49,667 bases of DNA from a virus, in the IMG/VR virus record IMGVR_UViG_3300025138_000066, positions 1 to 49,667 of that record; one strand, given 5' to 3'. Positions 30,301 through 41,000 of this stretch are shown here, one piece after another. Position 1 is the first letter of the stretch. Each line of letters opens with the position of its first letter. A model generated the notes under the pieces. The model did not search any database and had not been told where the DNA came from. It saw only the letters and a list, made by a program, of their open reading frames with translations. Made by a program: the position numbers and the translations under genes.

Positions 30301-32036
30301 CTAATCATCTAGTAATTACTAACAATCCGCACATATCACCACAACCTGTTCCAGATGGTTCAGGAGGAACTAGTAATATAAGTAAAGGAAACGCTATTCC
30401 TATAGTAGATCTTGTTGTTCCTAAGAATGAGGTTTATGGAGGATTTACTATTAATGCTTTAGAAGCAAATAGTTTTATTCCTGCTTCTCCTGTAATTAAA
30501 ACAACTTTTGGAACAGACACTTATAGTCCTAAAGTATATGGAGGAGATATTTTCTTATCAATGTTTCACTTGCAAAAAGCAATGGTAGAATTTACAAAAG
30601 AGTTATATGAAGATAATGATGATTTTGTAAACTTATTTACAAGAACTGACTTAATGGTTACAGAAAGTGCTATTAATTTAAGTTTAAATAATAGTGCAAA
30701 TGTTACAAGAGGTATTAAGTTTACATTTAGCGGAAGTGAATACGAAGAGTGGAGACAAGAAGATAATAACTCTTCTAGTGATTTTGGAACAAAAGATCCT
30801 GGTTTAAGTTATTATAAAACTTATAGTTATAATCCTCTTTATTCTCAAATAAGTAAAGAAGTAAAATTCTTTGTACAACCAAGTAATGTAACAGATCTTT
30901 CATTAACTAATGATATAAGAGCTTTTATATCTAGTGTTAAAGTAAATGGAGAAGCTATAGATTCTTGGACACAATTTGCAATTAATGATTTTCATGATGT
31001 AGACGATCACGGTCCTATAAATAAAATTATAAATTTTAAAAATAACGTTTACTTTTTTCAAGATCAAGCAACAGGTGTTTATGCTATTAACAGAGAAGCT
31101 ATTACAACAACCGATGACGGAGTTCCTACAGAGTTAGGGTCTGCTAAAGGATGGGGTAAACATCAATACAATTCTGAAGAAGTAGGTTCTATACATCAAT
31201 GGGCAGTAGCTGCTACTAATACTGCTATTTATTTCTTTGATGCTATCCATAGAAAAATATATCAATTAGGTCAAGGTAAAACAGGTTTACAAACTAGTCC
31301 TTTATCAGAATTAAAAGGAATGCATTCTTATTTACAAGAATTAGGTAAAGATATTTTTACTAAAAAATCTTCTATTGCCACATTAGCTGCTCCTGGAGGA
31401 GACAATCCTATTTTATTATTAGGAGCTCATATAGGAGTAGATGAAATAAACAATGAAGTAATTTTTACTTTTTTATCTAAAAATGAAGGAGAAAAAGGAG
31501 ATTTTAAAAGTCTTGTATTTGATGAACTAGCAGGTCAATTTTCTACAGAATTAAGTGTTAAACCTCCTATATGGATTAATAATGGGGATACTTTATTAAG
31601 TCCTGACGTAGATAACGTTAATAAAATATATGCACATAATATAGGACTGTGGGGAAGCTTTTACGATACAGTGCAACCTTGTAATATAACATTAGTTATT
31701 AATCCTAAAGCAGATATAAATAAAGTTCTTAGATTTTTAGAATTTAATAGTATCGTTAGAGACGACAATAAAATAATAGACAGAACTAAAACTATTACAG
31801 GATTTAAAATTGCTACAGAGACACAAGATTCTGGAGTAATTCCTTACAGTGCAGGAAGAATAAAAAGACGTTTTGATAAATGGAGAATTAAACTTCCTAG
31901 AGATAATAATTCTACTAGTAAAAAGGGTCGTTTTAGATCTACGCATTTTTTATTAACTTTATATTTCGACAATACTTATAATAAAGAATTAATCATGAAT
32001 AGATTAGTTTCTTATTATAATCCACAAATATTTTAA
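27399..32036 (+). CDS. Tail stabilisation / muzzle protein (1,545 aa)
   Basis: The beginning (HVNTYGGLNKDAAYDSIKPN, then YIDALDIRISTDKGESQG) is the hallmark start of the crAss-like stabilisation protein, called muzzle in the crAss001 virion. The body is beta-rich with propeller-like blades: FSEFLNFKKQWPIEALGRYE; NNVYFFQDQATGVYAINREA; WAVAATNTAIYFFDAIHRKIY; LLGAHIGVDEINNEVIFTF. The C-terminal ~70 residues are basic beta. It should form the distal tail barrel that closes the channel and carries receptor-binding parts. No tape-measure or sheath gene is present, which agrees with a podovirus. Confidence 0.8.
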   Translation: MEGHVNTYGGLNKDAAYDSIKPNMYIDALDIRISTDKGESQGAFTNIKGNELSFTIPTSGTFDNNPPATPINWTALNPEIIGYGTIRNTIVLFVADDSGSKGWIYKVNYDAASRVATAPELVYFSEFLNFKKQWPIEALGRYENASIQKVYWTDYNNLFRTINIADPLINTFNVSNIDIYPDVKYTQPIVDNVSGGGELQTGMYQIAYRLITSDGKETLISPPSNMIHIVASSEFAGVSQYVGDKETVNTFKSITISIDTSNYLELFEQIEIFSLYYASPTATPIASSIEIVNIIDNNTTIIYQGTEDSIFDIELFTFASKNFAFKTFKTVAQKDNYLVGANIKSSTINLNDLLETGETFESKTARYNNTSSSITGTSLEKAFNAEFNKDKHWDLNWQTAAKQYKYQSNGTTLGGQSSGTTPNIKYSFHLEPMTVDVDVQSDFHNVGGNIHYGLDNHDLNDGYGVRPNPASTIPNTASPIVSSLLRGYKRGETYRFGIVFYTLKGEATYVEYIGDIKFPDISEADGANNTSNSPHWPLSTVYDGTTGTIGKIGQPITVGLNLGIKFDIDFSSCSNLLKKINGFQIVRVDRENSDKRRLCQGIMSPYGNVKVPSTGSDPAPENYDFRKNNSINEVLHQFNTPRTWKYSFGAVSSFPNSGVDSYVSTSVDIGNDTMKYFIDDQDNSAVGSPHTNYSTLFNFNSAGETGALTNTIIKSQYLAFYSPEISYNFNNIPDLAINAANNASLLVTGCYTAVSSPVPGSTQNSGDYREEFFKTGGPQASAISGNNSTFIWDATYKFRRVGPVSFNSIENIRKIKSSTYFDMRDSTNVTIDTKIEQFPDDNQRIALSGTNLKPKMSGRDIIDASKSDSGQPNDLVLNGNGATYLRNYFAYIGAKVNSNQNGDNALNKPSDGTGSGPNNRSGAVARAGTNISVLVDTFAVDPLDSTVTYNSPGTDKPLRDYFLFEGNTNHLVITNNPHISPQPVPDGSGGTSNISKGNAIPIVDLVVPKNEVYGGFTINALEANSFIPASPVIKTTFGTDTYSPKVYGGDIFLSMFHLQKAMVEFTKELYEDNDDFVNLFTRTDLMVTESAINLSLNNSANVTRGIKFTFSGSEYEEWRQEDNNSSSDFGTKDPGLSYYKTYSYNPLYSQISKEVKFFVQPSNVTDLSLTNDIRAFISSVKVNGEAIDSWTQFAINDFHDVDDHGPINKIINFKNNVYFFQDQATGVYAINREAITTTDDGVPTELGSAKGWGKHQYNSEEVGSIHQWAVAATNTAIYFFDAIHRKIYQLGQGKTGLQTSPLSELKGMHSYLQELGKDIFTKKSSIATLAAPGGDNPILLLGAHIGVDEINNEVIFTFLSKNEGEKGDFKSLVFDELAGQFSTELSVKPPIWINNGDTLLSPDVDNVNKIYAHNIGLWGSFYDTVQPCNITLVINPKADINKVLRFLEFNSIVRDDNKIIDRTKTITGFKIATETQDSGVIPYSAGRIKRRFDKWRIKLPRDNNSTSKKGRFRSTHFLLTLYFDNTYNKELIMNRLVSYYNPQIF

Positions 32037-34763
32037 ATGCCAGGAACTCCGCCTAAATATGATTTACCTGTTAGTTCTTTTAAAAATTATAAAAGGCCTA
32101 AAGCAAAAGATAGTATCTTAAAAAGACAAGCTGGAGAAGAATACAATGTAAATCCTAGTGCAAGAGTTTATCCTTATAATTATACTCCTAAATTTAGTAA
32201 GTACGGTTTTTTAGAAAAACAAAAAGATGAAAATCAATTATTAGGAGTAGCAGGTTTTGGTTTTCCTAGAAAAGGAATTAATTTAGATTTTGTAGGAATT
32301 AAACCATTAGACAGTAACCCTTATTTTAAAGGAGTAGTAGGTGGAGGAGTTTCAAAACAAATAGGAGATTTAAATATAGGAGCCTCTGTTGATACCGCTA
32401 TTACAGGTTATCCTGATAGATCAGGAAATTTTATAAAAGATAAAACAAAGCTTAATCCTAAATTAAAACTAAAATATAATTTTAAAAATGGAGGCTCAAT
32501 GGCTCCTATTATTCCTACTTATTATAAATCTAAAGGAACACCTATTTATAGAGATACTACTGCTTTGCCTTTTAAAGAAGGAGGTTTTGTCAATTCTTTA
32601 AAAAAACAAATTAAAAATTCTAGAAAATTTGTAAACGGAGGTGAAACAGAAGATATAGGTAAAGGTATGGCTTATGAGTTTTGGAAAAATAAAACTCAGC
32701 CTGTAGATAAATTTGGAAGATCTAATGTTAATTATCAAGGACCTACTACATTTAGAAGTTTAAGTAATCAAGTTAATGCTCCTATACCAACTAAAGCCGA
32801 TAAGCTTACTAGTCAATATGGATACGATTATAAAAAAACATATGATGAATCTGGAACACCTCATTATTATACAAAAAAAGAGGGAACAGATTCTTGGATA
32901 GATTTAGAAACTGAAGGAAATAAAAATAGTTTAGCAGCTGTAAAAGCTTTAGCTTGGGGCGATGATACAAGTTATATAGGAACTGAAGCACATAGAAACC
33001 AAATAAGAGACCAGTTAATTAAAAATGAAGATGCTAGAATAAAAGGGTTATCTTCTGAAGAATATACTGATGAATTGTCTTCAATGTATTTTCCTAAAAA
33101 AGAACAAGCTGCTACAAAAAGTTTTAATGAACAAGATTATAAAGATATAGAATCTAATTTTGGATCAGATGTAGCAAACCTAATGCAATCTGGTGTAGTA
33201 GGTTCTGCTAATTCACAGCAATCTGAAATGCCTCCTAAAAAACTTGTGTTTGGACAACCTGGGTTTAGAGAACAACAAACAGCTTTAAATCAAGGATACC
33301 AAACTAAAGCTGGGGCTGCATATTCAAATAAATTAAATCAAGAATATGTTAAAAATATTAGTAATGAATTAATAGATAAAATTATTAATTCTAAAATGAG
33401 TAATATCGAAAAAAGAGAGTTAATTCAAAATCCAGAAAAACTACAAAATTTAGTAATTAATTATGAAGGTTGGAAAACTTCACCACAAGGCGGAGCAAAT
33501 GATGCATATAGTAGAAGAGGTGCTGTAAAATCAGATGATTTTATTATTAATAGTGATGGAACTGCTGATTATCGAGCAGGAGCTAATCCAGTTGTTATTG
33601 ATGGTGGAGTAAATATGTTAGATAAAGAATGGATTACAGGAGTTGCAGGAGGAAAAGCTTTTTCTGAACTATTAGGAGGTACAGCAGGAATGATTGCTTC
33701 AAAATTTAAAAGTAATCCAATTGTACAAGCAACAGGAAAAACATTAACACAACCTTTGTTAACAAATACAGCTCCACAATTTTCTAAATATATGTTAAGT
33801 CCTTTAAAAATAGCTGACGTTGCGGGAGGTGTTTATGGAGTAAATCAATTTACAGATTCTGATTCTATGACAAGACAATCTATTAGAGATTACCAACAAG
33901 GAAAAGGTTCATTTGAAGATGCGGCATTTAATACAAGTATGAGTTTATTATCAGCACTTCCTGTAGGAGCAGAAATATTTAGATCAGGTTATGGAAATTT
34001 AGTAGGAGGTCTTAATGCAATAAGAAAAGTTCCGCAAGTTAGAGATTTTTTACCAGGAATGGGGCAAGTTTTAAAAAGAGAAGCAAAATTTAAAGATTTA
34101 TTTAACACACAAAAATATACTAGATTTACTAAACCAGGTCAGGTAGAATCTAAAACAGGTAATTATTGGTATAATAGAGTAGATGGAACAGATTTAGGGA
34201 AATATCAAAAAGGTGCTGATCAAGCTACTGATTTAGTTTTAACTGATGCTCGTGCTAGTGAATTTAATGCAGCAAAAATACAAGATCGAATTAATAAAGG
34301 AAAAAGATTTGGGTCTTTAGAAGAAAAAGCAGCTAAAAGAAGTATAGCTCCTATTGATGATCCAAAAATGGTAGCTTATAGAAAAACAATAACAGATCCA
34401 GAAAAAAGAAAAATGTTTGATACGGCATTACAAAATCCAGATAAATATTGGAAACTTCCTGGATATACAGACGATATAGGAGAATTAATAGCAAAAGCTC
34501 CTGCTAATGCAGATGAACTTAATCTTTCTAAAGAATTATTTAAAGATATAAAAGCATACGATGCAACAAATTGGAAAACTGGTTATAATTTACTTGAAGA
34601 TTTTAGTGGTTCATATGGAGGTGCAAAATCAAAAGCATTAAGACAAAGTAAAAAAGTTATTGATTATCTTGGAAAATATTCTAGTAAATTAGGTAAAATA
34701 GGTAAAACAGAACAAGGAGGATTAGATCTTGTAGAAGCAAATTTTGTAGGATATGATGACTAA
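32037..34763 (+). CDS. Giant virion cargo protein with Gly-Gly motifs (908 aa)
   Basis: Residues ~40-160 are beta-rich with Gly repeats (LLGVAGFGFPRKGINLDFVGI, GVVGGGVSKQIGDLNIGASV), reminiscent of an outer-membrane barrel strand pattern. Three Gly-Gly motifs follow (FKNGGSM, FKEGGFV, FVNGGET, residues ~150-205). A Gly/Ala-rich hydrophobic segment at ~530-600 (GVAGGKAFSELLGGTAGMIA) could insert in a membrane. The C-terminus is helical and basic. It begins directly after the muzzle stop. Likely ejected with the DNA to help cross the envelope. No known family recognised. Confidence 0.55.
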   Translation: MPGTPPKYDLPVSSFKNYKRPKAKDSILKRQAGEEYNVNPSARVYPYNYTPKFSKYGFLEKQKDENQLLGVAGFGFPRKGINLDFVGIKPLDSNPYFKGVVGGGVSKQIGDLNIGASVDTAITGYPDRSGNFIKDKTKLNPKLKLKYNFKNGGSMAPIIPTYYKSKGTPIYRDTTALPFKEGGFVNSLKKQIKNSRKFVNGGETEDIGKGMAYEFWKNKTQPVDKFGRSNVNYQGPTTFRSLSNQVNAPIPTKADKLTSQYGYDYKKTYDESGTPHYYTKKEGTDSWIDLETEGNKNSLAAVKALAWGDDTSYIGTEAHRNQIRDQLIKNEDARIKGLSSEEYTDELSSMYFPKKEQAATKSFNEQDYKDIESNFGSDVANLMQSGVVGSANSQQSEMPPKKLVFGQPGFREQQTALNQGYQTKAGAAYSNKLNQEYVKNISNELIDKIINSKMSNIEKRELIQNPEKLQNLVINYEGWKTSPQGGANDAYSRRGAVKSDDFIINSDGTADYRAGANPVVIDGGVNMLDKEWITGVAGGKAFSELLGGTAGMIASKFKSNPIVQATGKTLTQPLLTNTAPQFSKYMLSPLKIADVAGGVYGVNQFTDSDSMTRQSIRDYQQGKGSFEDAAFNTSMSLLSALPVGAEIFRSGYGNLVGGLNAIRKVPQVRDFLPGMGQVLKREAKFKDLFNTQKYTRFTKPGQVESKTGNYWYNRVDGTDLGKYQKGADQATDLVLTDARASEFNAAKIQDRINKGKRFGSLEEKAAKRSIAPIDDPKMVAYRKTITDPEKRKMFDTALQNPDKYWKLPGYTDDIGELIAKAPANADELNLSKELFKDIKAYDATNWKTGYNLLEDFSGSYGGAKSKALRQSKKVIDYLGKYSSKLGKIGKTEQGGLDLVEANFVGYDD

Positions 34764-34800
34764 GGTTTTAAATTAAAAGCTGAGTAATAAAAAAATAGTT

Positions 34801-37800
34801 ATGAAAGATATATTAAGCATATTTGATAATCAGGTAGTAGATGAGCAAATAACTAATGTTACTCCTGATCCTCCTAAAAAAACTAAAAAAGAACTTACAG
34901 AAGGACTTGTTTTAAAATATATGGAAGAGTACGGCATAACTAATCCTTATATACAAAGTGCAATGATGGGAATTATTCTCAATGAAGGAGGCTTTACGGG
35001 AAAACCAGAAAATTTATATTATACTACTGCTGGCAGACTTGCAGAAGTGTGGTCAACATTTTCAAATTATACAGACAGTAAAGGAAGAAAAGCAAGAGCT
35101 CCTGAAGGTCAAGGTAAAAAATATGCAAATGAATTAGCTAAAGGTGGAAAATATTTAAAAAATCCTAAAGCATTAGCCAATTTTATTTATGCAACACAAA
35201 AAGGTAACAGGCCAAATACTGACGATGGGTATGTTTATAGAGGAAGAGGGTTAAATCAATTAACAGGAAGAGGATCCTATAAATCATTAGGAAAAGATTT
35301 AGGAGTAGATTTAGTAACTAATCCTGAGTTACTAGATACTGATCCTGATTTACAAGCAAAAGCAGCTGTTCATTTTTTACATAAAAGATTAACAAAAGAA
35401 TTGCCTTATTTAACTGAAAAATATTCTAGATACAAAAAAAGATTTGGTAATTATGTAGATATTAATAATATAGATAATCTTAAAGATGCTAGTTTCATAT
35501 TAACAAGTGCTAATGCAGGTTTTGGTTCTTATCCTAAACAAAAAGCATTTAATGATAGATTAGCTGCTGCTAAAAAATATGAAACAAAAGTTATACAACG
35601 TAAAGAAGGTTTGCAAGATGAGTTTGTAATAAATTCTGACGAATTAACAACTACTGAGGACCCAATAGTTAAAGAACCTATAGTTGAAGAACCTGCAGTT
35701 ACTAGTACTAATAAAGTAACTCCTAATTTTAGAGAAGAAGTAGATACTCCTAAAATTGAAGAAAATATTACACCTTTACCTGTAAACATACCTACTTCAG
35801 TAAATACTATTCCTTCTGATTTAGATTTTTCAGAACCTCAATTTATAAATTCTAATGTTCAAAATTTTTCTGCAGAAGAATTAAAAAGACAAGAAGCATT
35901 TAATACAGCGTTATCTCAATCCGTTATGACAAACAGAGCTCTTCCTAAATTTGGACAAGGGTCTATGTTTGGTCAAGGACAATTGTTTGGAGCTGATAAG
36001 AAAAAATATGGAGGATCTATACGTCCTAGATACTATAATAATGGAGGACCTCTTGATGGAGAACCTGTAAAAAATTATGAAATACCTACAGGTAATCCTG
36101 TAAAAAGTAAAAGTTTTTTAGGAGCTTTAGGAGATATAGCAAGATTTAGTGCTGCTAAAAGTTTAGCAAAAACAGAAGTTCCTGAAAAAGGAGAAGGTAT
36201 GAGTAATTACGATTATTTTAATAGCCTTGATAAAAAACAAAAAGCTTCTATACCGTATAAAGAACAATTAGCTAATAGAGCTGTACAAACTGAAGATGTT
36301 ATTACCTCACAAATTAGAGAAAACATAGCAAAAATAGGCAGTGAAATAGGCGCAAATTATGGACCTGAAAATAGTATAGAAAGCCAGTATGATTATTTAG
36401 GAGTACCTTTTATGTATAATCAAGATTCTTGGTTTCATACTTTAAAAGATAATATATATACTAGTCCTTATACTTGCCAAGGAATAGCTTGTGCAATTGG
36501 TAGAAAAGCAGGAGCTGTAAATGCTAAAAGCTATAAAACTGCAAGTGCTAGAGGTACAGAAGGAGCTCCTTGGGCAATAGAAACAGGAGGCCAAACTGTA
36601 GATCATGCTGATGTTTTAGCAGGTAAAGGTTTATATCCTGTAGATGATATACAAGCTGGAGATATGGTTAGGCATGGTTATAAAGAAGGTAGAACAAGTC
36701 ATAATACAACTGCTTTAGGCCCGTCAGTTTCTGCTAGAGATCAGTATAATCCAGAAGTTGTAAAATTTCCTGCAACTTATGGCAGCCATTGGACAAGCGG
36801 AGTAATGAAAAGTGACGATTATTATATGGATCCAAAAACGGATCAAGCTTTTAGATATTTAAGAAATTTACCTGCATATCAAGAAAAATTAGCTAGTGCT
36901 CAAAATGTAAATGCAGATTATCAAAACTATTTAGATTCAAAAGCAATTGCAAATTTACCTATAAAAGAAGCAGAATTAATAAGAAACGAAAATCCTATTG
37001 AAGTTCCTTATATTACTGAAAGAAAATATCCTGATACATTAAAAGGAAGAAGACAACAAAGACAAAATGATAAATTTATTGCACAATTTCCTGATAATTA
37101 TAATTTTAAATTTTACAAAACTGGAGGAAATTTAGGAGGTTCTCCTTGTCCTTCAGGTCAAATTTATGATGAAACTTCTAAGTCATGTGTTTCATACGAA
37201 ACTTGGGAAAAAAATAATTCAGGCTTTAACATGGAAGATGTTAAAAAAGAAAATGAAGATTATTTTAATGCAAATGAATGGTTTAAAAATTATCATAATT
37301 CTCCTAAGTATTATGAAATGACAAGAAGTTCTTTTCCTGAAGGAGGTGTAGGAGATATGCAAGCAGGTAGTTTAAGAAAACGTAGGGAGCAAAATTTAAA
37401 GAGTATTCCTCCTTTAAAAATACTTCCTCAAGAAGAAGAGGGTCTTGGTGGATTATCTATGACTGATAATGGGCAAATAGAACTTTTTCCTGAAGGTTTT
37501 AAAACTGGGACAACAACTCATGAATTAAGCCATTCTACTGATAGGCCTGTATATTTTTATCCAGGTACTGAAATAGGCAGACAAAGAATTATGCCTGAAT
37601 CAGATAGTAAATATATAGATAAAAGAAAAGCAGATGTATTAGGAGACAGTAGAGAATATTTTAATTATAAAGAATATTATGATAATATGATTAAAAATGA
37701 TCCAGAAAAGTTTAAAAAAGCTGAAGAAAAATTTTTAGATTTTTCAAATTATGTAGCAGAAGATACCGAAACTAGAGCTAGATTAAATACAATAAGACGA

Positions 37801-38031
37801 ATGGCTCAAGAACAAGGATTATATGATCCTTTTGCTGAAGGAGTTTCTTCTGATTTATATTATCAAAAATTAAAAAAACTTAAACTTAAAACTAAAGATC
37901 GTTATAAACAAGGATATAATCCTATGAAGCAGCTTCAAAATACTTTTAGCGATGAAGAAATTATATGGATGTTAAATAATATATCTGAAAATAAAACTAA
38001 TAATAGCAATGACACAGAAGGAATGGCGTAA
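34801..38031 (+). CDS. Multi-enzyme virion protein: GH19 lysozyme, NlpC/P60-like, HExxH peptidase (1,076 aa)
   Basis: Domain 1 (~25-260): GH19-type muramidase/chitinase fold, with E62 in NEGGFTG, ENLYYTT, and the signature YRGRGLNQLTGRGSY (146-160). A Pro/Thr linker and two Gly-Gly motifs (KYGGSI; NNGGPL, near 400-420) follow. Domain 2 (~500-690): an NlpC/P60- or CHAP-like pattern with C559 (YTCQGIACAIG), GDMVRHGY (620-627) and H634 (SHNTTALG). Another Gly-Gly pair lies near residue 775. Domain 3 (~840-1000): a zinc metallopeptidase motif HELSH (907-911) with E987 or E990 (EDTETRARLN) as possible third ligand. It probably opens the wall at entry. Confidence 0.8.
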   Translation: MKDILSIFDNQVVDEQITNVTPDPPKKTKKELTEGLVLKYMEEYGITNPYIQSAMMGIILNEGGFTGKPENLYYTTAGRLAEVWSTFSNYTDSKGRKARAPEGQGKKYANELAKGGKYLKNPKALANFIYATQKGNRPNTDDGYVYRGRGLNQLTGRGSYKSLGKDLGVDLVTNPELLDTDPDLQAKAAVHFLHKRLTKELPYLTEKYSRYKKRFGNYVDINNIDNLKDASFILTSANAGFGSYPKQKAFNDRLAAAKKYETKVIQRKEGLQDEFVINSDELTTTEDPIVKEPIVEEPAVTSTNKVTPNFREEVDTPKIEENITPLPVNIPTSVNTIPSDLDFSEPQFINSNVQNFSAEELKRQEAFNTALSQSVMTNRALPKFGQGSMFGQGQLFGADKKKYGGSIRPRYYNNGGPLDGEPVKNYEIPTGNPVKSKSFLGALGDIARFSAAKSLAKTEVPEKGEGMSNYDYFNSLDKKQKASIPYKEQLANRAVQTEDVITSQIRENIAKIGSEIGANYGPENSIESQYDYLGVPFMYNQDSWFHTLKDNIYTSPYTCQGIACAIGRKAGAVNAKSYKTASARGTEGAPWAIETGGQTVDHADVLAGKGLYPVDDIQAGDMVRHGYKEGRTSHNTTALGPSVSARDQYNPEVVKFPATYGSHWTSGVMKSDDYYMDPKTDQAFRYLRNLPAYQEKLASAQNVNADYQNYLDSKAIANLPIKEAELIRNENPIEVPYITERKYPDTLKGRRQQRQNDKFIAQFPDNYNFKFYKTGGNLGGSPCPSGQIYDETSKSCVSYETWEKNNSGFNMEDVKKENEDYFNANEWFKNYHNSPKYYEMTRSSFPEGGVGDMQAGSLRKRREQNLKSIPPLKILPQEEEGLGGLSMTDNGQIELFPEGFKTGTTTHELSHSTDRPVYFYPGTEIGRQRIMPESDSKYIDKRKADVLGDSREYFNYKEYYDNMIKNDPEKFKKAEEKFLDFSNYVAEDTETRARLNTIRRMAQEQGLYDPFAEGVSSDLYYQKLKKLKLKTKDRYKQGYNPMKQLQNTFSDEEIIWMLNNISENKTNNSNDTEGMA

Positions 38032-38070
38032 ATAAAATTAAAAACCGTATCTTCATAAAAATTTTACCAA

Positions 38071-41000
38071 ATGAAAAAAGGAATTAATAATCCAGGATTT
38101 AGAGCACTGCCCTCAAGTGTTCAAAATAATATTTTATCTAACATGAGATATGGCGGAAAAAAGTACGCAGCTGGAGGAGCTATGCCTATGGAACAGTTGA
38201 CTGAGTTTGATGAAGGAGGTCGTCATGAAGAAAATAGTTTAGGAGGTATTCCACAAGGAATGAATCCTGAAGGGCAAATGAATTTAGTAGAAGAGGGAGA
38301 AACTAAGTTCGATGCTGAAAATTATATTTATTCTGATTCATTAAAAGTAGATAAAGAATTAGCAGAAGCTTTTAACCTTAATCCTAAGATGGTAGGTAAA
38401 ACTTTTGCAGATGCAAGTAAAATGGCAGGACGTAAAAAATCTAAGCGTGAGGGAGATGCTATAGAAATGGCTGCTAATGAAAAAGATTTAATGAATCTTA
38501 TGGAAGCACAAGAGGCTTTCAAACAAGCACGAATAGAAGAGAAACTACAAGAAATTGCCGAGTTAGATCCTAACGCTCTTCCTGCTTTAATGGGACAAGG
38601 ACAACCACAAGGTGATCCAGCAATGGGAGGCCAAATGCAAGAAGCTCCTATGGATGAGCAAGCTATGATGGAACAGCAAATGATGGCTGAACAACAAGCA
38701 GGCGGAGGACAACCATCTCCTGAAGAAATGGCTATGATGGAGCAACAGCAAAATCAAATGATGGGTCAGCAAGAAGGTATGATGAGAGCAGGAGGTACGA
38801 TGGATTTTGAACCTCATATGATGTACAAAGATAGTAACGGGATCCAAGCAAATACTTACGAAAAACATCTATCATTAAAAAATGAAGGCTACGGTCATAG
38901 TATGGGTTATGGTGGTTATACAAAAAAACGTTCATATGCACCAGGTGGTTTTATGGGAATGAATATGGCTAATGCAGGTATGATGGCTCCAGGTCCTTGT
39001 GGAACTCCTGGAAATCCTCCTTGTCCAGGAAAGGAAACAGAAATTAGTACAGTTAATGTAGACAGAAATACAGCTACCAGTGGTACAGGGGGATTAGGAT
39101 CTATAAAATTTGATTCTAATTTAGGTTTTGGAGAAGCAGATTCTGACATACAAGCTTTAGAACAAGATCTTAGACAAAGTATGTTAAGCAATCAAGGAGC
39201 TTATGTCAGTACTCCTCCTCCTGCAGAGCTTGGAAAATTAACAAGAAGACAAGAAAGAACAGGAGAATTTGTAAAGGGAACGTTTGTTCCTGGTAATACT
39301 ATAGCAGAAAATATTGCAGAAAGACGAGAAAATAGAAAAGATTTTAGACAAAAACCAAATACAGCAGGTCGTAGATATACAAAAGTAAATAGACTTCTTA
39401 ATCCATTTAGAGCATCAGATAATAGAATAGAAAATACTGGTAATCAATATTTTGCTCTAAAACATCCTAGAGCAACAGAAGATGCAGAAGGAAATAGTCT
39501 TAGAGGTTTAAGTAATCTTTTCTTAGGAGTAAAAGATAACAGTAAATTTGTAGGCAGATTTGGTGAAGGAAAAATAAAAAGCGGAGGTGGTACTAGATTT
39601 AGAAGAAATGAATTTGGAGGCAATTTAATGCAACCTGAACAACCTATGCAAATGCGTAGAGGAGGAAAAATGTGTTACGGATGTGGAGGTGCTATGCACA
39701 ATTACGGAGGACGTATGGATGGAATACAGCCTAATCAAGCTAAATATGGTAAATGGTTAGATTTTACTTCTAATGTTTTAGGAGCAGGTGCTAGCGCTAT
39801 AGGAAATATTCCTCTTATAGGACAAGCTATTGGAGCGGGATTAGGAACTCTATCAGGAGTAACAGGGTCTTTAGCGGAAAATGCTCGTACTTCTGAAGAT
39901 GGAAAAGTTAATTGGCAAGGAATAGATTATGGAGATATGGCTTTGCAAGCTGGTATGGGAGCTGGTGCAGGTGCTTTAGGTGCTGCAGGTTCTGTATTAA
40001 CTGCTGCAGGAGGAAAAGGAGTAGATGCTCTTACTACTAGTAAATACGAGAAAAAAGAAGCTATGTTCCAAGATATTTTAACTAATCCAGAAAAATATTC
40101 TGAAGAACAATATGAACAAGCTCTTGGTAGACAACAAGAGATGGGAAAAAATAGTGGACTTTTTAATGCAATTAATGCTGGTGTAGGAATAGCAGGATCA
40201 ATAGCTGGAGGAAAAATAGATAAAGCAGGAGAAGCTGCTGTAAAAGGAGCAGAAGTAGCTACTGATGTAGCTAAAACTGCAGATACTGTAATTAGTGCTA
40301 GTGATAATATTTTACCAGAGGCATTTGATCAAGCTAGTGCTGCTGTTAATGCTGCTAAAACTGCAGACGTTGCTAGCAATTTTATGACTAAAGCAAATAA
40401 TGTTGCTGATAATAAATTTATGCAACAAGGAGTTTCTATGGGAATGGATGCTTTAGATAAAGTTGATCAAACTAATACGCAAGAAACTGTAGCAGATGAA
40501 TTAGCAGTTGAACAAAAAAGAGCTGCAATGATGACTAATGATCCTGATTCTATGTATTATGATCCAATAAATCAACCTGTTAATATGGCTACAGCAGGAA
40601 CAGGAATGATGGCTAATGGTGGTTATATGGGAACTCGTTCTTATGGAACAGGAGGTAGGCCAGGTCTTTGGGCTAACATACAAGCTAAGAAAAAAAGAAT
40701 GGGAAGTAATTATCGTCCTGCTCAACCTGGAGATCCAAATAGGCCAACAGCTGAAGCAATAAAAGCTTCTCAAAATGCTATGGGCGGAAGTTTAGATTAT
40801 TCTGCTAATACTTATGATAATGGAGGTAAACTTACTTTAATGAAGCAAGTAGCGCAGCCTGATGGAACTATGGTTAACAGAAGTGTTACTTATAATTCTT
40901 TACAAGAACTTTTAGCAGATTCAGAAATAGTACAAAAATATGGAGGGAAGGAAAATGTAAAAGAATTATTTTCTGAAAGATTTAAAGACTCTAAAATTCC

